Assembly (NCBI GenBank): GCA_964017145.1
Contig: OZ024844.1
Coordinates: forward strand, 1,798,001-1,862,000
Source: Agrocybe praecox
Lineage: Eukaryota > Basidiomycota > Agaricomycetes > Agaricales > Agrocybaceae
Length of the DNA: 64,000 nt
Direction of reading: 5' to 3'
Shown: piece after piece, positions 22,101 through 33,804 of the stretch
Layout: each line of letters starts with the position of its first letter
How positions within the stretch are numbered: the stretch's first letter is position 1
The notes under the pieces: model-generated
What the model was told of the DNA's origin: nothing
What the model saw: only the letters and a program-made list of their open reading frames with translations
Database searches by the model: none
Translations under genes and position numbers: made by a program

Positions 22101-24875
22101 AAGGTCACCATTTCCATGCAGCGCTTCGCCAAGTTCAACAAGGAAGAGCAGGAGAATGCCGAATTTTTGCTTCGCGCGTATCCGGATCTACAGATTGCCT
22201 ACCTTGACGAGGAACCGAGTGCGAAGAAGGGTGGCGAGGCGCGCTTATTCTCGGCGCTTATTGATGGCCATTCGGAGTTGGACGAAAAGACCGGCAAGAG
22301 AAAGCCTAAGTTCCGTATTGAGCTTCCTGGTAACCCTATTCTCGGTGATGGCAAGTCTGATAACCAGAACCACGCGATGGTCTTCTATCGTGGTGAATAC
22401 CTCCAACTTATCGATGCCAATCAAGACAACTACCTGGAAGAGTGCTTGAAAATCAGGAACGTGCTCGGTGAATTTGAAGAGTTCTCGGTGTCCAGTCAGA
22501 GTCCCTATGCTCAGTGGGGTCACAAGGAATTCCAGAGGTCGCCTGTAGCCATCGTCGGTACTCGCGAGTACATTTTCTCTGAAAATATCGGTGTTTTGGG
22601 AGATATTGCTGCTGGAAAGGAACAAACATTCGGTACCATGACGGCTCGTGCATTGGCATGGATTGGTGGTAAACTGCATTACGGACATCCTGATTTCCTC
22701 AATGCGACATTTATGAACACTCGTGGAGGCGTTTCAAAGGCACAAAAGGGACTGCATCTGAACGAGGATATTTTCGCTGGTATGAATGCCTTTGGTCGCG
22801 GTGGACGCATCAAGCATTCGGAGTACTACCAGTGTGGTAAAGGTCGTGATCTTGGTTTCGGCACGATTTTGAATTTCCAGACGAAGATTGGTACTGGAAT
22901 GGGAGAGCAGATGCTTAGTCGCGAGTATTACTATCTTGGGACGCAACTCCCTATTGATCGATTCCTTACTTTCTATTATGGTCATCCTGGATTCCACGTT
23001 AACAACATTTTGGTCATCTATTCGATTCAGATATTTATGGTGACGTGTAAGTTTTTCTTTTCTTTGCATGGAGACTCTTTCCTGATGACCCGCCCTTTTC
23101 CAGTGCTGTTTATTGGTACGCTCAACAAACAACTCTCTATTTGCAAGGTCAACAGTCAGGGTGTTGTAATTGGCGGGCAGTCTGGATGCTACAATCTCAT
23201 CCCTGTCTTCGACTGGATTAGGCGTTGCATCGTCTCAATTTTCTTGGTGTTTTTCATCGCATTCTTGCCCCTCTTCTTGCAAGGTTTGTCTTGTCAATTA
23301 CGTTATATTTCTAGAATTGGCAACTCATCTTCCTTCCTTTCCTACAGAGTTGGTCGAAAGAGGAACAGGCAAAGCATTGCTTCGTCTTGGAAAACATTTC
23401 TTGTCATTATCGCCTCTTTTCGAGGTTTTCTCCACCCAGATCTATTCTAATTCCATCTTGAGTAATTTGACGTTTGGTGGTGCTCGATATATCGCCACTG
23501 GTCGTGGATTCGCAACGACTCGCATATCTTTCAGCATCCTTTACTCGCGCTTTGCTGGTCCTAGCATATACATGGGCATGAGGAATCTCCTTCTTCTCCT
23601 CTATGCTACCATGTCGATTTGGATTCCACATCTCATCTACTTCTGGCTCTCTGTCCTTTCATTGTGTATTGCGCCGTTCTTATTCAACCCCCATCAGTTC
23701 TCATATGCAGACTTCATTATCGATTATCGCGAGTTCTTGCGATGGATGTCGCGCGGTAATTCAAGGACGAAGGCGAGCAGTTGGTACGGATACTGTCGGT
23801 TGTCGAGGACTATGATTACGGGCTACAAGAAAAAGAAATTGGGACACCCCTCCGAGAAATTGTCTGGCGACTTGCCTCGTGCGACATGGCGCTCTGTTCT
23901 CTTTTCGGAGATCATCTGGCCTATTTGCGTGGCTATTGTGTTCATCGTGGCGTACATGTTCGTCAAGTCTTTCCCCATCAATGGAAAGCAACCACCTAGT
24001 CCTCTCATCCGAATTGCAATCATCGCCATTGGCCCCATGGTTTGGAATGCGTCTGTACTCATCGCACTCTTCTTCATCTCGTTGTTTATGGGACCGATGA
24101 TGGAAAAATGGGCCAAATTCGGATCCGTCATGGCGTCGCTGGCACATATCTCATGTTTAGTTGGCCTGGTTACCTTCTTTGAGTTCTTCGTAAGTATTGA
24201 CCAATAAATTTCACTTGCTTAACCTCTGATTTTATTCTTCATTAGTGGTTCCTTGAACTCTGGGATGCATCACATGCCGTTTTGGGTGTCATTGCTATCA
24301 TTGCCATCCAACGAGCTGTGCAAAAGATTTTGATTGCCGTTTTCTTGACTCGTGAATTCAAGCATGATGAAACTAATCGTGCTTGGTGGACGGGTAAATG
24401 GTATGGGCGAGGTCTTGGAAACTCTGCTATGTCACAGCCGGCTCGAGAATTCATCGTCAAAATCGTCGAGATGTCCCTCTGGTCCTCTGACTTCCTTTTG
24501 GCTCACTTGCTGCTTATCATCTTGACACCACCAATTTTGATTCCATATGCCAATACTTTACATTCGACGATGTTGTGTAAGTCTTTCATCATGATATTCT
24601 TATACCTTATCACTCATCTTCTCCTCCAGTCTGGCTTCGTCCGTCCAAGCAAATTCGCCCGCCGCTGTTCTCAACAAAGCAAAAGAGACAGAGAAGATGG
24701 ATTGTGGTGAAATATACCGTCGTTTACATCTTCGTGATCTCTTTACTTGCAGCGTTGATCGTCTTGCGTAAGCTTGTTCGTATTTTGGTTGTGTTATGAG
24801 ACCTAATCTGCTTTTTTAGCTGCCTTATTCCGAAACCGCATCACATTTGACTGTGCTATTTGCAGGAATATCTAA
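19126..24875 (+). CDS. FKS1: 1,3-beta-glucan synthase catalytic subunit (GT48)
   Basis: Plasma-membrane synthase that polymerises UDP-glucose into cell-wall 1,3-beta-glucan, regulated by Rho1 in the family. The ATG at 19126 starts a Pro/Gln-rich cytosolic N-terminus. The Fks1 domain follows ([21 protein letters not shown], about 20000-20065). Then come the first membrane group, the large catalytic domain with [20 protein letters not shown], and [39 protein letters not shown] (about 22320-22790). The second membrane group follows. About 1,770 residues, the usual size, with roughly eight introns clustered at the two ends and one long exon of about 2.7 kb. Echinocandin hot spot 1 reads FLSSSFSSP (about 21028-21060), unlike the common FLTLS(L/F)(R/K)DP; hot spot 2, DWIRRCIV, looks ordinary. 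Ends [21 protein letters not shown]. Confidence 0.95.
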
Positions 24876-25588
24876 CAATCTAACGATTATACCAACTCAA
24901 TTTTGACGTAGCATACCGACCGACCTTTACGCCAGCATATACAACCATCAAGTACAATCTATTCACACCAAACACCTATCGGGGTTTCCGTCGTCTGTAT
25001 CACCATAATAGCATAGAAAACCATTGTCCACTTTGGACACGGGACATTTTCGTTAATTGGGATGCAACCCTGCTGATTGCAGTGCCTTGTTTCCAACATA
25101 CCTTCCGAGGCATCTACATAGTTGCGACTTTTTTTGCCTCTTTCGCTCGCTTGCTTTCATTTATGTACCGCAGTCTCTTTTACTTATATCATGAATTATA
25201 TTTTTCGTATTTTGGAACACCATTACATCCGCTTGTTTAAGATATGCCAATGTTGTAGCTGCAGTCAACATGTGGAAGTGCCGATAATATTAAGGTAGGC
25301 GTTAAAACTTAAAACTTTGATGACAGAGAAATTATCAAGTACGAGACGGTATATTCTGTGAATCATATATGTTTGCAACGGCGGTATTTTCTCTTCGCCA
25401 GTGTTTAATACTGAGTCACAATCGGCGCGTTCTCCAAGCCTGCCAAGGAGCCTGTGAGTCTCGGGCTTATTACACGTGATAAGTAGATATATAACTTCCC
25501 CATTAGGACTAAGGAGGGTGAGTTGGTCGCGATCGAGACTGACAGAAAGTGCCGGTCTGTTAAGCAGGACTTGGTTCATTCCCTGTAC
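24876..25588. other. Intergenic: FKS1 3' flank and FHIP 5' flank
   Basis: No gene recognised. AT-rich downstream of the FKS1 stop. An open frame on the minus strand (25265-25669) overlaps the first FHIP exon antisense and shows no family signal. Confidence 0.5.
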
Positions 25589-28500
25589 ATGGATTACTTC
25601 TCCAAATTCCTGCGGACCACAGCACAAACACCACCAAAACCGCAGGTTGACCATGCCCAGGAGTTTCACAAAGCATGGAATTCGGTCAAGGTACTAGCCT
25701 GTCAATCTCACGCGCCCTTTGCGACGAGTTCCAGTCAGATACAGAAATTGATTTGAAGTAATAGGATACGTTGCTTATGCCAGATGAACGGCAGTTGACG
25801 AAGGGAATATCTTCAACTGAAGTGCCAGCACTTCTTCGTTCGATGGTTGACACTTTGGTTTTGGAATCGACAAGACTGGAGGATGGGTATGTTCTGCCGT
25901 TTTATGACACCCCCGAGCCTTGATCTTCATGAAACCTTTCCTAGAGGTACTGGTGCCTGCTTGGAATATCTGCTCAAAAATGGTGCTTCATTACTTTCCA
26001 TCAGGTCGTCAATAATCTAACTATCTCTCAGATGTCCTGGGGACATTAGTGCGTCTAAGTGAAAGCGACCGTCCGGCTGGAATTCAAGCAGAGGTCTTGC
26101 GTGCGGTATCGAACATGGTGGTTCTCCTCGATGAACAATTCTTAGTCCACTCAGCCGTCCATAGAGCGGTTTTACGGCTTCTTAGGACTTGTGTCGGAGA
26201 CGATATTCAAGACCAGTTAGATGGACGAAACAAAATTATGGGAGCGGCTCGCAACGTCGTTCGTGCTCAACCCTCAGAACATGAGGAAGACTGTGAGCCG
26301 ATAATTTCTGGACGTTAATTTATTTTTCTCATTTATCTTGCAGTGGTCAATTTACTCTGTATCCTGTGCAGTCGTATCCGTACCTACCGCGAATTACTGA
26401 TGATCTTCTTCCACGACAAACACTGGTATCGGTCAGAACCTCTTTTCTCTGTTGAAGAAGGTGACGAAGAAGACGAGGAAGAAGATGAAGATGAGGAAGA
26501 AGACGACGAGGAAGACCCAGATGCAACTCTAAAGGGGATCAGAGTCAACACAGAAGGACAAGTCGATGAGCCACCGGCACCTACTTCACCGACAAAGTCC
26601 CAAGATGCAGTCACCTCTGGCCAGCCTTTGACCAAGAAACCTGAATACGAGTTTCTTCTGTTTAATTACCTCCTTCGATTCGTTCACCGTGAAGGTCACA
26701 TCGGCGAATTTGCTCGAGCAGGATTGCTCTTCCTTATGGATGTAGCCATGTCCCCTGGAGAGGCCGACAACCGGCCCTCCGAGGGTGATAGTTCCCCTGT
26801 CGCAGATCCCGTAAACGATGCAGCATTGGCTTTGGCTGAATACATCCTCGACGGCGATTTTTCAGAAGTACTTGGTGCTGGACTAGGTGCTGTATACTCA
26901 CTGCTACCGTCGAAACTTGGATTTTTCCCTCGAGTATCAGAAACTGATTCGAACAATGCTATGACCATAGGCGGTTCTAGCTTAGCCGACGAAGATGAAA
27001 AAGAAAGGACATTGGTAGTGGTTGAGAAGAATCGTGCCATGGGAGTAGAAGATGCAAGAAGTCCTGACTTCAAGTCCAAGATGGATCACTATCTGACGTT
27101 ATTGATGTTTTTACAAGACGTTCTCAGGCGAAATGTCGCCAATGAAAGCGTGGACGCTTCAGCACTCGTCGGAACAGCGATTGTCCAATCGATATTAGAT
27201 GCTGTGCGACGAATATTCTTGGAAAACGTCCTCTATCCCTCGATATTGGAATGCTCTGATGTCGACGGAAGTGCAGTCGCAGTCATGTCTTACATTGAAA
27301 TTATGATCAGAACGCTTCGTGATGGCCCATTGGCCAACCTCTTGGTCAATTTCCTCATCAGCGAAGATAATGAAGATCCTCGAACCCGACAACGGGCGCA
27401 AACTGTATCATTGGGGGAGCAAGATTTCCCTCTTAACGTGTCGGATGAGAAGCGAAAGAAACATCGTAGGAGACAGAGTAGTGCGATGACCCTCCTTGAG
27501 ATGGAGGCCCCAGAATCTCGTAAACCATCTGATTATTTTACTTCCATGGGCCGATTTACGCTGAAAGACCTTCTACTCGCCAACTTGCGGTCTAGAAATC
27601 AAGCAACATCCACCTCTGCCTTGCAACTGCTACAAACCCTTCTGATATACCATCCTCAATTAACCACTGAACGTATCCTCCTCGTCATTCCTGATTCACT
27701 CGCTACTGCCTTTCCCCATCCCGCCATACTCGCATCTTCAAAACAGATATACTCAACTTCAACTATACCGGAAGAGGAAGAAGAAGAAGAATTCCATTAC
27801 CCCGGTATCGATGGCCCAGAAAATGACGAATTCACATCCTCAACTGATTCACCGTTTTACATCCAACCGGAAACTACTTACTCGACACATGAACGTGAAA
27901 TGGGACTTTACCTTGCTTTGATATCTCGTGTGGATCCAACGCATAATCATGACCATGACAATTTCAGCACCGGTTATGACCACTATCTGCATGATGCTCT
28001 TGCGACCATTCAAAGCCAACCCATATACTGGAATGCTTTAGAGGATAGTGAGGACACGAACAGCCGGTATAAGCATCGGCTTAATGTCAATGACCCTATC
28101 CTATCTCTTATATTGGAATCTTTAACGACCTTTTTTTCCAATACCCCTGATTTCAATGTTGGCTTGACTGGTGTGTTAGCTACATTAGCGACACATCCGG
28201 ATCGATCAATGGCAGGCTGGATCTTATTTGCAACAAATGAAGATCGCAGTGACTCTCCAAAACCATGGCGTGGTGGTGATTCACCGGGCAACGATGGGGA
28301 CGACCGTTCGATTGATTTTGCTATTGAAGAGAAACTGGCTAACGATAATAATTATCTCCCAGCTGCAAGCCTCGATGAAAATTCTCGGCCTGTTGTCTAC
28401 ACTGTATTCCAAGGTCTGGTCAACCAACTTGAACGATACAGACAATCAGTAGAGAATTTCGACAAATTCCTGCTTGAGAGAAGACAAGGACTTCTTTTCT

Positions 28501-29069
28501 CGGAGAACTTGACAGATGCCTTGAATCTAGAGCTGAACTTGGCTGAAGAACGTAAGCCAGCCAGGAATATAGAACCACAACAACAACCTCAGCGGCCCAA
28601 ACCCAAGCCAAAGTCGACTTCATCCTCCTTCGTGTCTTTCTTGACTCCCAAGAAAAGCAAGCCAGCCAAACCGAACCCACCCCCTGAGCCTGTTACGCCG
28701 CCTCGTAAGGCAGCCACGAAGGTGTCTGCAAGTCCTTTCGGAAGTCATTACCAACACACTTCTTCCGTTAAAGTTGAACCATTCGCCGCTCCAATACCCT
28801 CGAAGGGCCCCTGGTCGCCTTCTAAATCGAAAAAATGGACGATACCAGAAGATGATGTGTTTGGTGGCTCGGGCTGGGCAGACAAGAATGAGAAATCACC
28901 TTTCGACGATGATAAGGAGGATGATGCGGAAGCTGTGGAGAAGCTTCCCCCAGTCACTCTCTCACAGCTTTTGGACAATGTTGTAATCCTGGAGGAAAGT
29001 ATAAAAGAGATTGTCGCCATTATTCATGCGAGACGGAGCTTAGGGATAGATTCCTTACGTTACCTATGA
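25589..29069 (+). CDS. FHIP/RAI16-like protein (FTS-Hook-FHIP complex subunit)
   Basis: Member of the retinoic-acid-induced-16-like (RAI16/FHIP) family. In animals and filamentous fungi FHIP links Hook and dynein to early endosomes, so a role in endosome transport is the likely job here. The ATG at 25589 gives MDYFSKFLRTTAQTPPKPQ, after which HEFHKAW-like and EVPALLRSMVDTLVLE, GACLEYLLKNDVLGTLVRLS and QAEVLRAVSNMVVLLDEQFL match the helical repeat start of the family. Four small 5' exons precede one very long exon (26343-29069). An acidic run of about 30 residues (about 26453-26520) interrupts the conserved fold after HWYRSEPLF. The C-terminal third has Pro/Lys-rich and acidic stretches before a conserved end, LSQLLDNVVILEESIKEI. 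About 1,085 residues, larger than animal homologues mainly through these insertions. Confidence 0.85.
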
Positions 29070-29192
29070 TACCCTTCCATAAACTAGCTTTGCATTGATA
29101 TTCTACACGGACAGCAATATATTATACATCGGAGAAAACATACTAAACAGCGAAATAAAGACGTAAATACTGAGAAAATTAAAGGTCACCGT

Positions 29193-30309
29193 CTACTTCG
29201 CTTTGGGGCCTTTCTCTTTCTTCTTCGAGGAATTAGAACCTGTGGACAATTTGGCTTTGTCTCCAAAGAGTTTATCTTGTAACTTGGCAAACTCTTCGTC
29301 GTCTATCTCTGGCGGAGGTGCCACTGCAGCTGAACGAGTTTTCTTCTTAGCAGATTCTTCTTCTTCGGCAGCATCACGACTCCTCTTCTTCCCCTTAGCT
29401 CGCGAGTTGGCTTTAGGAGCAGGCTCTGCATATTTCGCTGCCAAACTATCGAAGAAACCATCCATGTTCTTCTGCTTCTTCTTCAGGATGAGCGCCTGGA
29501 GGGCAGAATGGTCTTCATCGTCTTCGGCACCGTCTTCTTTGCTTTTGCTCTTCCCTTTCTTTGCCTTCTTTTCTGTCGTCTTCCCACTTCCATAAAATTC
29601 ATCCCAGACCCCAAGTTCTTTTGCCATTTCTTCTGCTTCTTTGGCCTCTTTCTCTGATTGTTTCTTTCGAGCCGCTTTCGCTTTCTCATCTTTAGAACTG
29701 GACTTCCATGCTGGGGTTGCCTCAAGTTCACCCTTCTTGATCAAGCCATTAATGATAACAATGAAGCGGGCTTCGTCTTCATGTGTCGAGTGTGGTATGT
29801 AAGTCATGAGCTCTCCTAGCGAGCCGCCAGTAGTTTCGTATGCAGATTTGATATCTTCAACCTCTTCACTGGAATCTGACGTGCAATATTGATAAATAAC
29901 GCGCTTAAAAGGTACAATTCGACATACTTTGATATTCTTTCTTCATCTCATCGAGCTTTCCACGCGTAACACGGTCGAACAGCTCTTCAAAATACGTTTC
30001 CCAGCCGTCATCGCCTGCCCCCAAGTCGAAACCTTCATCTGTCTTGCCAGTGGAATCGTACCGTGCCTTCCTCTTTTCATCGCTAAGTACAGCATACGCA
30101 AAACCAATCTGCTGGAACTTGTTTGACGCGTCCGCTTTGGCTTCGTCTGTAGCAGCAGCGTGCTTGTCTGGATGGTACACGAGAGCTAAGCGGCGGTAAG
30201 CCTTTTTTATGGCATCCACAGCAGCCGTCTTTTCCAATGATAGCACGGCATAGAGGTCCACATCCTCCTCTCCGGGGAAGAATTGATTTATGGGGTCGTT
30301 ATCGTCCAT
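29193..30309 (-). CDS. J-domain protein, DNAJC9-like
   Basis: Hsp70 co-chaperone with an N-terminal J domain; DNAJC9 in animals also chaperones histones H3-H4. The ATG at 30309 gives MDDNDPINQFFPGEEDVDLYAVL. The J domain (about residues 15-85) has the essential HPD in ALVYHPDKHA (about 30165-30185). Then come the DNAJC9-type segments GWETYFEELFDRVTRGKLDEM and, after an intron near 29880-29930, SSEEVEDIKSAYETTGGSLG. MTYIPHSTHEDEARFIVII and a Lys/Glu-rich coiled tail ending KEKGPKAK-stop follow. Several runs of KKK and AEEEE in the tail suggest a nuclear protein. Same strand as the PAP2 gene upstream, 233 bp away. Family call firm; the histone role is by analogy only. Confidence 0.88.
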
Positions 30310-30542
30310 GGTTGTTGTTAAAGGTTGAGTTAGTGAACGGTATGTGTCCAAAGCGACCCTTGGGACCTCGTTAAACAGCAGCACGTGACATGCGACGCGT
30401 TTGGCAGGACTCCGGTCACCCCAGTAAACCTCATAATTTCTATCAAAAAATAGGTCGTCCACCACAGAAAAAATGTCGGTCCTTCGGTCAAAAAATAGAT
30501 GTTTCGTAGTGAATAAAACACTGTAGAAATGGCCACACTGCA

Positions 30543-31242
30543 CTAGTTCAATGTCCTAGAATCTATCCAGCTATTGATCATCTTCTCTACTACACCTCCC
30601 ACGTCATTCAGCCCACTCCTCGTCCACAACGAAAACAACAGGAGCGCAAAAGATACACCGTAAGATGCTCCTGCCAAGACTTGTGGCCATGTATGGTGGC
30701 CCAACCACACTCTCGACATCATGATTGTAACAGCCCATGGAAGAGTGATTAGAGGAGGAAGTATCCGGATTGATGTCCCTACAGCGTGAAACGAGGGATG
30801 GGTTGGGAGGTACAGGCATGCAAGGAGAATGTACGTCGCGAAGTAGCTTATGGACGCCGAATGCGTACTGGGCATGCTGAAGATTCATAGGGGAAAATGA
30901 GCGTTGATTTTTTCTCCGCAGTCGGATAAGACGCACCCATATGTGAGTTTCACTCTTCTTTTCCTACCAGGAATATGGACCTGCGGAGGAGGTGGTCGAG
31001 GCTGCCGCACAAACTTCTTGATAAGCTTTACTGAAAGACTGCAAGCAATTGCCCCAACAGAGAAATAAGCCACCCCCGCAGATCTGGTGTACAAATTGAA
31101 TAAAGCAGTCAAGCCAATGACTGTGATATTAGTCTAAGTATCCTGTTGATTTTAGATTTCATTGCATTTAGAATCTAATGAAAGGACTTGCCCTGTCCAA
31201 AAACGCGAACCATAGATACGATATTCGTGAACGTGAAGACAT
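30543..31242 (-). CDS. PAP2-family lipid phosphatase (dolichyldiphosphatase-like)
   Basis: Integral membrane phosphatase of the PAP2 superfamily. All three signature motifs are present: KFVRQPRP (about 31000-31020), PSTHS (about 30860-30875) and SRVWLGHHTWPQV (about 30670-30715). These supply the conserved Lys/Arg, the Ser-His pair and the catalytic His. The small size (about 185 residues) and hydrophobic segments on both sides of PSTHS resemble dolichyl pyrophosphate phosphatases (yeast Cax4), which recycle the lipid carrier of N-glycosylation at the ER; another lipid phosphate is possible. I place the start at 31242 (MSSRSRISYLWFAFLDR). Its first exon joins TNITVIGLTALFNLY through a 58-nt GC-AG intron (31134-31191). 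The next intron splits YG from MPSTHS. Confidence 0.82.
31134..31191 (-). other. GC-AG intron in the PAP2 phosphatase gene
   Basis: Donor AGG|GCAAGT matches the extended GC-donor consensus, and no GT lies where a join is needed. The acceptor is ATACTTAG. The join gives FLDR-TNITVIGL in frame. The model rests on frame and consensus only. Confidence 0.65.
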
Positions 31243-31659
31243 CTCGACGACGTCACTGTACAGGATTAAGCTGGATTTTAAAAATAGGCACCGAGCAGTT
31301 GGAATTTCAAAGTTCGGAGTAACTGTATTCTGTACGTCATGGCTCAATTTCTTGTCGTCCAAAAGGATAGTCTATGTACTGTACACAACGGTACAACAAT
31401 AAGCAAAGTGTACTCCAAGATTGAGAAGTGCATAAATAGTTCGAAAGATTAGCATACAGTTGGCCACTACATACAATGTACAGCTTAACTGGGTAAGTGT
31501 TAAGTGCGGAAGAAAGGTGAGAGAAGGTGCAAAGCATTAGTGTCTATGGATGGATGGAGGATTGGGGGGTGAACGGTAATGCCAAGTGGGGGTATTGGTC
31601 GTACAACATTTCTCGGTCGTTATTTGACATACATAGATGTGTCAATTCCATCATCATCA

Positions 31660-33623
31660 TCACTCGATGGATATACGAGGACCCAGTGGAACTCCGGATG
31701 TTCCATTCTGCTTCTGGCTCATATTCCCAGATGAGTGTTGTGCTACAGCAGAGGGTCGCATGGGTATAGCTAGAAGGAAAACAAGGGCACAAAGCAATCA
31801 ACAGAGTCCAGAGTCGTCATACACTCGAAAAGGCAACTTACAGTGTACTTTCGATGATATTAGTCCCCGATCAAAGTCAGAGTAACACCGTAGACCGACA
31901 GCGAATGTCCCGAGTAAAAGCACGAATGCAACGACGGCTGTTCGGAAGTGGGAATTCGGAAAAAGGTTAAATCCCGTCAGTCAATCGAAAGATCGCGTCA
32001 AAACTCACTGAATGTGGTCAGGGTTGCCCTTGTTGTTAGATATTGGTCTCTGGATGACGGTTCGTAGAATCGAACCAACTTATACACTGAAGTTGATTGG
32101 ATGAGGATTGGAAAAACTTCCGTGGATTGTAGACTCACAGACTAGAAAATCGTCAATAAAACTTAAGTTATGAATAAAATTGAAAGTTCTCACAGTAACT
32201 CAAAGCAGCCAACATCATGACCAAGGAAATCGCCATGACGCTACGACACCAATCTATCAATACTTCAACAGACCGACGTCGGGATATAGAACGTACGACT
32301 TGATTTCTCGTTGGACAGCAATGCCGCACAAAATAAGGAGAAGCAGGACAATGGGTATAGCAGCAATAGTGATCCCAAACTCGGCCGAATTTTTTTGTAA
32401 CACGACGATGAGGAGCTGATATTTTTTCAGATGAAGCGTACCATAGAGAAATAGGCCACTTTACCTGCATTGTGACTCCAGTGAAGAAGAAGAAATCAAA
32501 TTTGAGAAGGCAAATCATGATTTGATACCACTGGTACATGGCTGCGGCGTTGACATAATTAGCATCCAGCTCCAGCTGCCACAAAAACAGAACATGGTAA
32601 TAACCCACTTTTCATCTTCGGATTAGCACCGACTACGTGGAAGATGGCCCAACTAAGTTCAAAGATAGAAGATGTCAACATCGACGTCCTACCTGTTCAT
32701 GGCTAGAATAAAAGACTAGAACGCACCCAAACTCCCCATAGAGCTTCCTGATGGTGAACAACATCACAAACCACGAAGCGCCAATAATGCATGGAGCTAC
32801 GATGAGGAATGGTTGGATTTGACTCCACAACGTCCCAGTCCCGTCACAATTCTAGAAATACTGTGAGAAGGATGCTTTTCATTGAGAATAAGAAAAATGG
32901 GCGTACCACATAGCTCGTTAGCGCGTCACAATCAGGAATAATGACAAGTGCAGTTCTAGTCTGGTGGACTTGGAGTGCTGCAAATACGATGAGGGCTCCG
33001 TGAAATACTGTGGACAAAAAAAAAAAGAGTAAATAGAGTGAGGATTCCGGCAAACTTGTGTATAAATTAGACGTACACCATATTCCAAGTAGTTGAACGA
33101 TATTGCGCAGTCTCAAAGCATCGAAAGCCATAAAGAGTTCAAAGATTCTTGAGCAAAAGTCAACACACGAGGTAAAAGCATCGGAAGAAGGCGCTTACTC
33201 TGCAAGAGCGAAGAGAGCGAGGTAACAGGGTAGCGTCTAATGACCACGAGGCGATAAGACATCGAGAGCAATTGTTTAGATAGCTAATGTGCATACAGTG
33301 TATCTTCCCAAGTGTAGTTGAACGTGTTCGTCCACCTAAAGGATGGTAGAGTCGATTAGTAAAGGGTGACGGAGTTTATGCAGAAATTATAAACGCACCT
33401 TCCGGAAGGTGATCCCAACCATTACAAGCACCGCAATAGCTTCTATAGGACACATATCCTGAAGTAAGTTCGATTCCAACACTATAGAGATAGTGACTGA
33501 CGAATTGTAACTAAGAAATAAGAAGAATTAAGGATAGGCAGTGAAAGGATAATCTAATCAAGACGCACTGGTGCCAATAAACGCCCGTTGCGCACGAGTA
33601 GCGAGCAGACGTTCGACTGCCAT
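31660..33623 (-). CDS. UPF0658 Golgi apparatus membrane protein
   Basis: Multi-span membrane protein of the fungal UPF0658 family (fission yeast C1952.10c type, Golgi), function unknown. The ATG at 33623 gives MAVERLLATRAQRAFIGT, spliced to NYNSSVSHYLYSVGIELTSGY, then YRSYCGACNGWDHLPEG. Later conserved blocks: MAFDALRLRNIVQLLGIW (about 33131 down), ALIVFAALQVHQTRTALV, WFVMLFTIRKLYGEFGW, VVGANPKMK, MYQWYQIMICLLKFDFFFFTG, FGITIAAIPIVLLLL, and VRFYEP. The C-terminus ends in PRISIE-stop, the conserved end of the family, which fixes the 3' boundary at 31660. Seven or so hydrophobic helices. About a dozen introns, several exons under 60 nt, so exact exon borders are approximate. Confidence 0.82.
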
Positions 33624-33804
33624 GGTTGTAGGTGGGCTACTGCCTTGAGTAGGAGGGGGAAGTGGACAAAAGAATGGTAGCGGTACGAGACGAGACGACA
33701 GGAAAGGCCAAGAGCAAACCTCGTTCACGGTAATAGCAACCGAGGGAGCATAGCTTTTGCCGAACTCGCCGATCCCGAAAGAAAATTATTTTTATTTTCG
33801 TCAC

